Of a DNA stretch of 64,000 nucleotides, positions 17,474 through 25,629 are shown piece after piece. The notes beneath the pieces were generated by a model, which was given only the letters and a program-made list of their open reading frames with translations, did not search any database and was not told where the DNA came from. The position numbers and the translations under genes are program-made. Origin of the DNA: Roseovarius sp. A-2 (lineage in GTDB: Bacteria; Pseudomonadota; Alphaproteobacteria; Rhodobacterales; Rhodobacteraceae); NCBI RefSeq assembly GCF_002072155.1, contig NZ_BDIY01000013.1, forward strand, positions 37,434 through 101,433, in the 5' to 3' direction. Each line of letters starts with the position of its first letter. Position 1 is the stretch's first letter.

Positions 17474-19909
17474 ATGAAATCCAGAACGAAAGTTGTCGTC
17501 ATCGGCGGCGGCATCGCGGGCTGCTCGACCCTGTATCACCTGACGCAAGAGGGATGGTCCGATGTTGTCCTGGTCGAGCGGGATGAGTTGACCTCTGGCA
17601 CTACATGGCACTCGGCAGCTCAGGTCACGAATTTCGGCATGACCCAGACAATGGTGGGCCTCAAATCCCACTCCATCGCCCTCTATCAGAAGTTGCGGGA
17701 CGATCCCGAATACCCGGTGGGCTATCACCATGGGGATGGCGGCATCCGGCTGGCCAACACCGAGGCGCAGATGCAGGGCTATCGGCACTTCGCATCAATG
17801 GCGCGAGGTATGGGCGTGGAATATGAGGTCATCGACGCAGAAGAATGCGCGCGCCGTCACCCATTGATTTCGACCGAGAACCTGCTTGGCGGGCTCTGGG
17901 ATGGCGAAGACGGTGATATTGATCCCGCTCAGCTTTGTCAGGCACTCGCCTTTCATGCGCGCAAGGCCGGGGCAGAGGTCTATCGCAACACCCCCGTGAC
18001 CGGCCTGACCCAGCACAAGGACGATACGTGGACCGTTCACACCCAACACGGTGACATAGACTGCGATGTTGTCGTCAATGCGGGCGGCTATCGCGTCAAC
18101 GAGGTGGCGGCGATGATGGGTGTCCAGCATCCGGTCGCATCCATGGAACACCAGTATTTCATAACCGAGGATATCCCCGCCATCGCCGAAGCTGGGCATC
18201 GGATGCCGCTGCTGCGCTGCCCGATCTCAGACTACTATTCCCGTCAGGAAAAAGGTGGCCTGCTGGTCGGATTTTACGAACAGGATTGCAAGACCTGGGG
18301 CATGGATGGGATCAGCCCGAGCTTCTCCAACGACCTTTGCCCCGATGATTTGGATCGGGTGATGGACGTTCTCGAAGGCGCGTTCGAGAGGATGCCCGTG
18401 TTGGCCGAGGTCGGCATCAAGCGCATCGTGAACGGTCCGATCACCTACACGATTGATGGCGCACCGTTGGTTGGCTCTATCCCCGGCAAGCGTAACGCCT
18501 ACTGCATCATCGGCCTGCGCGCGGGGCTAGGCGAAGGCGGCGGGCATGGTTGGCTTCTTGCGCAGCAGATTGTCCATGGCGAGGCGTGCTATGACACATG
18601 GGTGATCGACCCGCGCCGGTTCTCCGGGCATGCAACCGTGGAACTGACCGCGCGCAAGGCGATCGAAGACTATCAGAACGAATTCAGGTTTCATTTCCCG
18701 CACGAGCATCGCCCTGCCGGACGAAACGCTAAGGCGACCCCTTTGACGCCTGTCCTGGCAGCCGAAGGCGCGGAATTCACGGTCGTCAACGGGTGGGAGC
18801 GTGTGGACTACATCAAGCCATCGCCGGATTTCCGCCCGTCGCTGAGCTTCGACTTTGACGAGGCATTCCATGTGGTCGCGGCCGAAGTGCAGAACGTCGC
18901 CACCAACGTGGGCCTGACCGAAGTCAACGGGTTCAATCGGATTGAGATCACCGGCGCCGACCGTCATGCGTTTCTCGACCGGATGATCTGTGGCACCGTT
19001 GCAGCGCGCGCGGGCCGTGTCGGCCTCGGTTATCTCTTGAACCACCAAGGCTGCATCAAGTCCGAGGCAACGATTGCCAATCTGCCCGCCTCGGATCGAG
19101 GGCCTGAACGGGTCTGGTATGGGTCGGCGGCGGCCTCGGAATACCACGACATGGATTGGCTGACGGCGCATCTCGAACCGGGTGAAGATGTCCAGTTGCG
19201 CAGCCTGACAAACGATCAAACGATCCTGGTTTTGGCCGGGCCAAAGGCACGCGCGGTCCTTTCAGACTGCGCCAGAGGCGATTGGACTGCTGAGGCCTTC
19301 TCATGGTTGTCCGTGAGAGACTGCTGTATCGGCTTCGCGCCAGCCACCGTCATGGGCATCAGCTTTTCCGGTGAACTGGCGTATGAAATCCATGTGCCGA
19401 ATGCTTCGCTCTATGCGGCCTATCTTGCTTTGCGCGAAGCGGGCGAGGCGCATGGGCTCAAACTTTTTGGCGCGCGGGCGGTCGACTCCATGCGCATGGA
19501 AAAAGGGTTCCTGCATTGGAAAGCCGACCTATTAACGGAATTTGACCCGTTCGAGACGGGACTCTCGAGGTTCGTTAAGCTGGACAAGGGCGAGTTCATC
19601 GGAAGGGCTGCTCTACTGAAACGCCAGGAGACCGGGCCGGGTCGCAAGCTGGTGACGCTCAGGATCGAGGCGCAACACGCGCCGGCACATCCGGGTGCAT
19701 CCTTGATGCGTGGGGATGACGTGGTTGGCACGATCACATCCGGAGACTACGGGCATCGCGTTGGCATGAACCTCGGCTACGCCTTCATTGCACCCGAATT
19801 GGCCAGAATCGGGGCCGCGATGGAACTGGATCTGTGTGGTGAACGCGTTGGTGCAAAGGTCATCGAACCATCACCGTACGACCCAGATTTCGGACGGATG
19901 CGAAGCTGA
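17474..19909 (+). CDS. FAD-dependent dehydrogenase/GcvT fusion (dimethylglycine/sarcosine dehydrogenase type)
   Basis: The product is 811 residues. An N-terminal DAO-type flavin domain (VVVIGGGIAGCSTLYHL, residues about 5-21) carries the histidine that binds FAD covalently in this family (SGTTWHSAAQ). A middle FAO linker domain follows, then a C-terminal aminomethyltransferase (GcvT) domain ending near residue 805. Enzymes of this build oxidatively remove an N-methyl group and hand the one-carbon unit to tetrahydrofolate. The ATG at 17474 has GGAG seven bases upstream and is preferred to the GTG at 17462. The exact amine is unknown. It is one of three such paralogues in the window and has its own divergent LysR regulator. 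Confidence 0.78.
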   Translation: MKSRTKVVVIGGGIAGCSTLYHLTQEGWSDVVLVERDELTSGTTWHSAAQVTNFGMTQTMVGLKSHSIALYQKLRDDPEYPVGYHHGDGGIRLANTEAQMQGYRHFASMARGMGVEYEVIDAEECARRHPLISTENLLGGLWDGEDGDIDPAQLCQALAFHARKAGAEVYRNTPVTGLTQHKDDTWTVHTQHGDIDCDVVVNAGGYRVNEVAAMMGVQHPVASMEHQYFITEDIPAIAEAGHRMPLLRCPISDYYSRQEKGGLLVGFYEQDCKTWGMDGISPSFSNDLCPDDLDRVMDVLEGAFERMPVLAEVGIKRIVNGPITYTIDGAPLVGSIPGKRNAYCIIGLRAGLGEGGGHGWLLAQQIVHGEACYDTWVIDPRRFSGHATVELTARKAIEDYQNEFRFHFPHEHRPAGRNAKATPLTPVLAAEGAEFTVVNGWERVDYIKPSPDFRPSLSFDFDEAFHVVAAEVQNVATNVGLTEVNGFNRIEITGADRHAFLDRMICGTVAARAGRVGLGYLLNHQGCIKSEATIANLPASDRGPERVWYGSAAASEYHDMDWLTAHLEPGEDVQLRSLTNDQTILVLAGPKARAVLSDCARGDWTAEAFSWLSVRDCCIGFAPATVMGISFSGELAYEIHVPNASLYAAYLALREAGEAHGLKLFGARAVDSMRMEKGFLHWKADLLTEFDPFETGLSRFVKLDKGEFIGRAALLKRQETGPGRKLVTLRIEAQHAPAHPGASLMRGDDVVGTITSGDYGHRVGMNLGYAFIAPELARIGAAMELDLCGERVGAKVIEPSPYDPDFGRMRS

Positions 19910-20212
19910 AAAACGCGATTGAAGAAGTATTCCGCCGAGGAGCCCCAGCTGCCTGGGATTGGGCAGAACAGCGATGTACACGGAGTCATGAATGGCGACT
20001 GCACCTGAGCAATTTTCGTAAGGAGGAGTTCACCCAGGCGGTCACCGGAAATCTTTGGCGAAAGAACGCTTCGTCCAGCACAGCCTTTATCAGATCGGCA
20101 AGAATGCTGCGCGATGAACGAATGGCCGTTCTGGTGACGCTGCCGCGCGGCATTTGACACATCGGCCAGCGGCGGCTTTGGGCCGGTCGCGTCGGTGGCG
20201 CGAGCACCGTTG
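19910..20212. other. Gene-free stretch with dispersed intergenic repeat
   Basis: No coding sequence is supported. At 20104-20134 it holds ATGCTGCGCGATG followed by AACGAATGGCCG, which closely matches 41292-41322. Otherwise it appears to be degraded sequence leading into the transposase remnant. Confidence 0.45.
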
Positions 20213-20526
20213 TTACCAGGTGCTGTGTGTTTGCTGCGGCGCGGGAAAGATCTTGGCCAGTATGCGGAGGTTTTGGGCGGTGGCGGCGAGGAGAAATTCG
20301 TCATTTGCACTGTATGGGCCACGTAATCGGAGCCGTCCCAGGCCGAGGATGCGTTTGAGGTGGGCAAATAGCATCTCGACCTTTTTCCGGAGCCTCATCG
20401 AGATGTCGTATTGCGGGTCTTGGCGATGTCGCGGGCGACCTGGCCGGCGTCTTCGTGCTCTTCGCGGGTGATCTTGCGCGCCTCGGCGTTGGGGCAGCAT
20501 TTGGCTTTGGATGCCGTATTCGTCAT
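20213..20526 (-). pseudogene. IS5/IS1182-type transposase, C-terminal remnant with frameshift
   Basis: From the ATG at 20526 the minus strand reads MTNTASKAKCCPNAEARKIT...ARDIAKT. After a frameshift near 20415 it continues as YDISMRLRKKVEMLFAHLKR and ILGLGRLRLRGPYSANDEFL to a stop at 20213. The second part is the conserved tail, with the KVEMLFAHLK helix that carries the final DDE glutamate-equivalent region. The N-terminal two thirds are absent. Confidence 0.7.
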
Positions 20527-20584
20527 GATCCACCTTTGCGCTATCTGGTCTATCGCTCCGTGATGCTCGCGAGGGTCTTTGGTG

Positions 20585-21394
20585 TCACAGGATGCGGCGT
20601 CTCAGGAATGCCGAGATGACTTCGCCCATAATCACCAGCGCGATGATGGCGAGCAGGATGGTGGCGACTTCGGGCCAGTTAAACGTGTCGATGGCGCCTT
20701 GCAGGATAATGCCGATGCCGCCCGCGCCGACAAGGCCGAGCACGGTGGATTCGCGCAGGTTGATATCCCAACGCAAGATCGCGACCGCCCAGAAGGTCGG
20801 CATGACCTGCGGGATGATGGCATAGACGATAACCTTGAAGCGTGAGGCCCCCGTGGCCTCCAATGCTTCGACAGGGCGCGTGTCGATTTCCTCAATCGCT
20901 TCACCGAGCAATTTGCCGATAAAGCCGATCGAGCGGAACATGATCGCGATAATACCAGCGACGATGCCGGGGCCGAAGATGGCGACGAAAAGCAGCGCCC
21001 AGATGATCGTATTTACCGACCGCGACGTTACCAGGATCAACCGCCCCAGCCAGAGCGTCGCGCGGTTGGGTGTGGTGTTCTGCGCTGAGATATAGGCCAC
21101 CGGCAGCGACAGCAGCACGGCGAAAGCCGTCGCGAAGGTCGCGATGTTCACCGTGTCCCACAGCACTTTGAGGATCGTATCTAGGTTGGTGGGGTCCGGC
21201 GGATACATCCGCCCGAATAGGTCGCCGATCTGTTCGGGCGCACCCCAGACCCAGTCCCAGACCACCCTGATCGAAGACAGCGCCCAGATGATGGCCAGCG
21301 CACAGCCCGCGAGGGCGCCCCAGCGGGTCAGTTTTTGTCTCAAGGTGAACCGGGTCCAGTCGTCACGGCCAAACTGATCGGAAATTGAGGTCAT
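20585..21394 (-). CDS. phnE: Phosphonate-type ABC transporter permease (second PhnE)
   Basis: This 269-residue integral membrane protein has about six hydrophobic spans and the binding-protein-dependent permease signature EALEATGASRFKVIVYAIIP (EAA loop). It matches PhnE permeases. Its start overlaps the stop of the first permease by 4 bp, and it is the last gene of a phnD-C-E-E operon. Together the two permeases form the membrane channel through which the PhnC ATPase drives uptake. Confidence 0.85.
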   Translation of the reverse strand: MTSISDQFGRDDWTRFTLRQKLTRWGALAGCALAIIWALSSIRVVWDWVWGAPEQIGDLFGRMYPPDPTNLDTILKVLWDTVNIATFATAFAVLLSLPVAYISAQNTTPNRATLWLGRLILVTSRSVNTIIWALLFVAIFGPGIVAGIIAIMFRSIGFIGKLLGEAIEEIDTRPVEALEATGASRFKVIVYAIIPQVMPTFWAVAILRWDINLRESTVLGLVGAGGIGIILQGAIDTFNWPEVATILLAIIALVIMGEVISAFLRRRIL

Positions 21395-22185
21395 TGGATA
21401 CGCTTCCGGATAACGCCGCTGACCGCCTCGGAGAGCAGGATCACGGCGACGATGACGATGGTGATGGCAAGCGCGAAATCATAATCATAGCGCCCGAAGG
21501 CATTGGCGAGGGTGGCACCGATCCCGCCTGCCCCGACGATACCGACTACGGCCGAGGCGCGCAGGTTTGAATCGAGCTGATAGATGGTCAAACCGATCTG
21601 ACGCGGCATGATCTGTGGGAAGATCGCGTAAAACAGCGTCGAGAGATAGGGCGCGCCTGCGGCACGCATCGCTTCAACCTGGCCAAAGTCGATCTCTTCG
21701 ATTCGTTCGGCCAGCATCTTGGCAACGAAGCCGATGGAATAGATGATCAGCGTCAGCACCCCGGCGAAGGGGCCAAAGCCCACTGCCTTGACGAACAGGA
21801 TTGCGACGATCACCGGATGAAAGCTGCGTGCGATGATGATGATCGCGCGGCCAAGGTAAAAGATCGGCAGCGGTGCAACGTTGCGGGCCGCCATAAAGGC
21901 GATGGGGATCGACAACAGCACCCCGCCCGCCGTCGATAGCACCGCGATCTTGAGACTTTCGAGGAAACCGTCGATCAGCAGGCCGCTGCGTTCAAAGCTG
22001 GGCGGGAAGGCGCCGCCAAAGATACGCCCGGCGCGTCCGATGCCTTCGGCGACGCGGTTCCAGTCGATGGGCATGGTCAGGCCCACCCAGCCAAAATAGC
22101 CGATCAGGCCGAGGTAGACCGCCCACCGCAACACAGGATTGGCGATAAAGGGCGGCTTTACCCAAGTGTCGCGCGGCGCGCTCAT
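21391..22185 (-). CDS. phnE: Phosphonate-type ABC transporter permease (first PhnE)
   Basis: This 264-residue permease has five to six membrane spans and the EAA-loop signature VEAMRAAGAPYLSTLFYAIFPQ. Its ATG overlaps the end of phnC by 4 bp and its stop overlaps the next permease by 4 bp, so the three are translationally coupled. Two different PhnE proteins in one operon is common in alphaproteobacteria and suggests a heterodimeric channel. Confidence 0.85.
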   Translation of the reverse strand: MSAPRDTWVKPPFIANPVLRWAVYLGLIGYFGWVGLTMPIDWNRVAEGIGRAGRIFGGAFPPSFERSGLLIDGFLESLKIAVLSTAGGVLLSIPIAFMAARNVAPLPIFYLGRAIIIIARSFHPVIVAILFVKAVGFGPFAGVLTLIIYSIGFVAKMLAERIEEIDFGQVEAMRAAGAPYLSTLFYAIFPQIMPRQIGLTIYQLDSNLRASAVVGIVGAGGIGATLANAFGRYDYDFALAITIVIVAVILLSEAVSGVIRKRIQ

Positions 22186-22958
22186 GAGGCTTTGACCATG
22201 TCACCGCCACGGTCGGCGTGCGGGCTGCCGGCATAGATTTCTTCCATTGCGGCCTCGTCCAGCTTGTCGGGCTTGTCGTCAAAGATGATGCGGCCATAGC
22301 GCATCCCGACGATACGGTCGGTATATTCCTTGGCCTCGGTCACGTTGTGGATATTGATGACAACCGGAAGCTTCAGCTCTCCGGCCAAATCGCGCAGAAG
22401 GCCCATGATCTGCTCGGAGGTCTTGGGATCGAGCGAAGCTGTCGGTTCATCCGCCAGCAGGATCTCGGGCTGTTGCATCAGCGCACGCACGACACCGACC
22501 CGCTGGCGTTCACCACCCGAGAGCTGATCGGCGCGAGAGTTGGCGTATTGCGCGATGCCAACCCGCTCCATCAGCTCAAAGGCGCGGCGAATGTCGGCCT
22601 TGGGATAGTTCCGCGTAATCGCGGACCAGGTCGAGATATAACCCAATCGCCCAGACTGGACATTCTCCATCACAGTCAGCCGATCGACAAGGTTGAACCC
22701 CTGAAACACCATGCCGATCTTGCGGCGCGCCTCGCGCAGGTCCTTGCCGCGCAATGCGGTCAGTTCGGTGCCGTTCAGTACGATGCTGCCCGACGTCGGC
22801 TTGACCAGTTGATTGATGCAGCGCAGCAGCGTGCTTTTACCGGCACCGGACGAGCCGATAATCGACACAACACTTTCGCCTTCGATGGTCAGGTCAAGGT
22901 TCTTGAGAACAGGCTCGCCAGTGCCGTAGCGCTTGACGAGGTCAGTGATTTTCAGCAT
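22182..22958 (-). CDS. phnC: Phosphonate-type ABC transporter ATPase PhnC
   Basis: This 258-residue ABC ATPase has a Walker A motif GSSGAGKST (about residues 37-45), signature LSGGERQRVGVVRAL and Walker B ILLADEPTASLDP. It also has the PhnC-typical tail with an H-loop region NIHNVTEAKEYTDRIVGMRYGRI. It lies 54 bp downstream of phnD and is coupled to the permeases. It powers import of phosphonate, phosphite or a related oxyanion. Confidence 0.88.
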   Translation of the reverse strand: MLKITDLVKRYGTGEPVLKNLDLTIEGESVVSIIGSSGAGKSTLLRCINQLVKPTSGSIVLNGTELTALRGKDLREARRKIGMVFQGFNLVDRLTVMENVQSGRLGYISTWSAITRNYPKADIRRAFELMERVGIAQYANSRADQLSGGERQRVGVVRALMQQPEILLADEPTASLDPKTSEQIMGLLRDLAGELKLPVVINIHNVTEAKEYTDRIVGMRYGRIIFDDKPDKLDEAAMEEIYAGSPHADRGGDMVKAS

Positions 22959-23012
22959 GAAAACGCTTTCTTTGCGGGGCCGCCCAAAACGGACGACCCC
23001 GGCGGGATGATG

Positions 23013-23996
23013 TCACTCGGCGGCAAGCCCCTGTGGCGTGTATTCAACGCCGTTGGCCTTCTGGATCTGGCGGATGACGGCCCATTGATCCTTGTAGGTG
23101 ATCGGGATGAACTTGCTGACACCGGTGAATTCCTCACCCAGTGCCGTGCCTGCGAAATCGAAGCTAAAGAAGGCTTCCTTGATCTTTTCCTTCAGCTCGG
23201 GCGTGAGATCATGCGCCATGCCGTATGAGGTTGTCGGGAAGGGATCGCTTTCCCAGACGATGCGGACGCCTTCAGGATCGTAAAGACCGCGCTCGGCCAT
23301 GCGATCCACCACTTCCGACGCCACCGGGGCCGCATCATAATCGCCCGCGACAACGCCCAGCATCGATTGGTCATGGCTGCCGGAATAGCTGACTTCGTAA
23401 TCCTGATCCGGGGTGACGCCCAGATCGGGGAACAGCGCGCGCGGTGCCAGGTTGCCTGAGTTGGAGGTCGGCGAGGTATGCGCGACGCGCTTGCCTGCAA
23501 GGTCGGCCATTTCCTTGATGTCGCTGTCGGCCTGGGTATAGACTTGCAGTTTATAGCCGAACTGACCGTCATCAGCACCCATGATGGCAAAGGGAACATT
23601 GCCCGCAAGGTTTACAGCATAGGGCGTCGGCCCAGTGGAGAACCCCGCGATATGCAGGCGGCCAGAACGCATTGCTTCGACCTCGGCCGAGTTGGACTGC
23701 ACTGCAAAGAACTGAACCTTTTTGCCGGTCACCTCTGAGAGATGCTCGATGAACGGGTTCCAGATGTCCGCGTAGATCGCCGGATCCTCGACCGGCGTAT
23801 AGGCAAAGACCAGCGTGGACGGGTCCTGCAATTTGCTCGCATCCGTCGGCGCATCGGCCACGAGATCGCCATCTTCGTCGCAATACATCGCGTCGAGCGC
23901 GCCGCGGTTTGAACAATCGGCCTGCGCGAATGCGCTACTCGCCGTAAGGGTCAGGGCCGTTAGAAGGCCGACCCTCAAAATCGTATCCATAGGCAT
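23013..23996 (-). CDS. phnD: Periplasmic phosphonate-binding protein PhnD-like
   Basis: This 327-residue periplasmic protein has a signal peptide (MPMDTILRVGLLTALTLTASSAFA). It has a PhnD/phosphate-phosphite-phosphonate-binding fold: LVFAYTPVEDP near the start, GFSTGPTPYAVNLAG and GKRVAHTSPTSNSGNLAPRA, where ligand-binding serine and threonine residues cluster. The ATG at 23996 is preferred to 24104 because GGAGGAG precedes it and the signal peptide starts there. First gene of phnDCEE. No C-P lyase or phosphonatase genes are in the window, so the substrate (phosphonate, phosphite or other) is open. Confidence 0.85.
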   Translation of the reverse strand: MPMDTILRVGLLTALTLTASSAFAQADCSNRGALDAMYCDEDGDLVADAPTDASKLQDPSTLVFAYTPVEDPAIYADIWNPFIEHLSEVTGKKVQFFAVQSNSAEVEAMRSGRLHIAGFSTGPTPYAVNLAGNVPFAIMGADDGQFGYKLQVYTQADSDIKEMADLAGKRVAHTSPTSNSGNLAPRALFPDLGVTPDQDYEVSYSGSHDQSMLGVVAGDYDAAPVASEVVDRMAERGLYDPEGVRIVWESDPFPTTSYGMAHDLTPELKEKIKEAFFSFDFAGTALGEEFTGVSKFIPITYKDQWAVIRQIQKANGVEYTPQGLAAE

Positions 23997-24156
23997 GTTT
24001 TTCTCCTCCCTATTGCATCCCCCGTCATACTGCGGCGATGTCGCCAAGATACCATCACCAAAGTCTGCGATTTGCAACATGTTCTGTGACATAGCGATTG
24101 TCATGCAGATCGTCGCTATGCGGGGACGCGCCCTATCATCCTAAGCAGGGGCTGGA

Positions 24157-24379
24157 GGTTATCTGGACGACGACACCATCCGTGGCTGGTATAAGTGCTA
24201 CCAGCACAGTGGCTGTGGAGCGCTTGCCTATGACGGCTGGAAGGGGGCCGTCCCGTAGGACGCGGGCACAGGAGGCTGCGTTATGCAGCTGGCTGGAGGG
24301 GCACTTTTGCCGCTCAACGGTCGAGCCCCGAGCCCAGATCGCTGCTGAATTTGATCTGAAGTATTCACATTCCGACTGA
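24157..24379 (+). pseudogene. IS630-family transposase, N-terminal remnant with frameshift
   Basis: It reads GYLDDDTIRGWYKCYQHSG and ALAYDGWKG in one frame. After a shift near 24255 it continues QEAALCSWLEGHFCRSTVE and AQIAAEFDLKYSHS to a stop. This is the helix-turn-helix part of the same IS630 group whose C-terminal end lies at 230-525 on the opposite strand. The catalytic domain is missing. From 24380 to 24557 I see no gene. Confidence 0.7.
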
Positions 24380-24557
24380 AACGGTCCTCCGCTACCAAAT
24401 TTCCCCAGTGTTTTCGGTAACTTCCTCTTGTGGGTGCTTAATCCCGGAGTCGCGGTTGGTTTTTCTGGGTGGCGCCGGGGTGGCGAGATCGTGTGGATGC
24501 TCACCACAGCCAGATTGCCCGGCGCCCGCAGTGGACTTTTGGTTGCCCGCAACCCCT

Positions 24558-25421
24558 TCAGTTTGCGCAAGCGGGTGGTATGGCAAGCACGTCGCATTCG
24601 GCCTTGCGCAGGACCGCTTCTGCCACGCTGCCTAAAAAGAACTTGGCAAGGCTACTTCGCCCATGGGTGCCGACCATGATGAGATCGGCCTTCTCTTCAT
24701 TTGATGCCCTGAGTATTTCTTCTGCGGTTCCATGGAGGTCTTGCCGCAAGATCCGCTTTGGCGACCGCCATCTGGATGCCCCAACAAAATCAAGTAGGTT
24801 GCGTGTGGCTTCCTTGCGCTGCGTTTCAAGGTAACTTTCCCGGCTATCTGTCGGCAGCGTGTGCCCCATGGCGAGGCGGACCGCCGGAGCGTCATAAACA
24901 TACAGGATTGATGCATCTCCTTCCTGTGCGAATCCCAGTGCCGCACAGACGTTCACCGCCGCCTTGGCACCTTCGGACAGATCACTTGTCAGCATGACAT
25001 GGTGATAGCGCCCCACCGGCGGCGCATTGACCATGAGAACGGGACAGGCAACGGAACGAATTGTCCGTTCAGCAGTCGTGCCGACGAACACATCGCGCAG
25101 CGCTCGTCGCCGATGCGCACCGATGACGAGGAGATCCGGACCCTTCTCCTCAACCGTCCGGACAATCCCTTCAAAAGGATCGGCCAGCACGACGCGGATT
25201 TCGCATGCAAGTTCATCGACAGTTCTCACAGTGCTCCGCAACTCGCGCAGCAATTCGGTCGCGGTGTCGCGTTCAGAGTCAACGATCCGCTTTGGCTGAT
25301 CATCGTCGACCACATGAATGATGGTTAGCGCGGCACCAAACTGCCGCGCCAACAACGTCGCCCGCCTTAGCGCCCGATCAGAGCGCTCGGAAAAGTCAGT
25401 GGCCAGCATGATCTCTTTCAT
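24558..25421 (-). CDS. Tandem universal stress protein (two UspA domains)
   Basis: This 287-residue cytosolic protein has two UspA domains. The first (1-145, MKEIMLATDFSERSDRALRRA) has a degenerate nucleotide loop (GAHRRRALRDVFVGTTAER). The second has an intact ATP-binding motif GTHGRSSLAKFFLGSVAE. The ATG at 25421 has GGAG seven bases upstream and is preferred to an in-frame start 48 bp earlier. Proteins of this type accompany low-oxygen and redox stress responses. A candidate FNR box lies 67 bp upstream, and a cation/proton antiporter is transcribed divergently. Confidence 0.85.
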   Translation of the reverse strand: MKEIMLATDFSERSDRALRRATLLARQFGAALTIIHVVDDDQPKRIVDSERDTATELLRELRSTVRTVDELACEIRVVLADPFEGIVRTVEEKGPDLLVIGAHRRRALRDVFVGTTAERTIRSVACPVLMVNAPPVGRYHHVMLTSDLSEGAKAAVNVCAALGFAQEGDASILYVYDAPAVRLAMGHTLPTDSRESYLETQRKEATRNLLDFVGASRWRSPKRILRQDLHGTAEEILRASNEEKADLIMVGTHGRSSLAKFFLGSVAEAVLRKAECDVLAIPPACAN

Positions 25422-25487
25422 GGAATGCTCCGTCTTGTAGCGTCGTTGGCGACTTTTTCGTTTAACCATGGGGGCATGGCGTTCATC

Positions 25488-25501
25488 TTGATCAGGATCA
25501 T
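25488..25501. promoter_or_regulatory. Candidate FNR/FnrL box
   Basis: TTGATCAGGATCAT matches the palindromic consensus TTGAT-N4-ATCAA at all but the last position. It lies in the divergent region, 67 bp before the UspA start and 129 bp before the antiporter start. Confidence 0.5.
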
Positions 25502-25629
25502 CTGGATATCATCAATATTCGCTATTATGGAGAAAACCAAAGCGAACAGGCGGTCCCGATGACACATAAAATGTATCAGATGGCAATTCATGCTGCCAAT
25601 CGAGTCGACGCAGCGACGGACAACGCCTG

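Noticed and set aside
17474..19909. DmdA (DMSP demethylase) as identity of the GcvT-containing proteins
   Set aside because: DmdA is a stand-alone GcvT-family protein of about 370 residues. All three proteins here are about 800 residues with an N-terminal FAD dehydrogenase domain.
24040..24110. Pho-box-like TGTGACA...TTGTCAT upstream of phnD
   Set aside because: The two half-like elements are 14 bp apart, not the 11 bp expected of PhoB direct repeats, so I do not call a Pho box.
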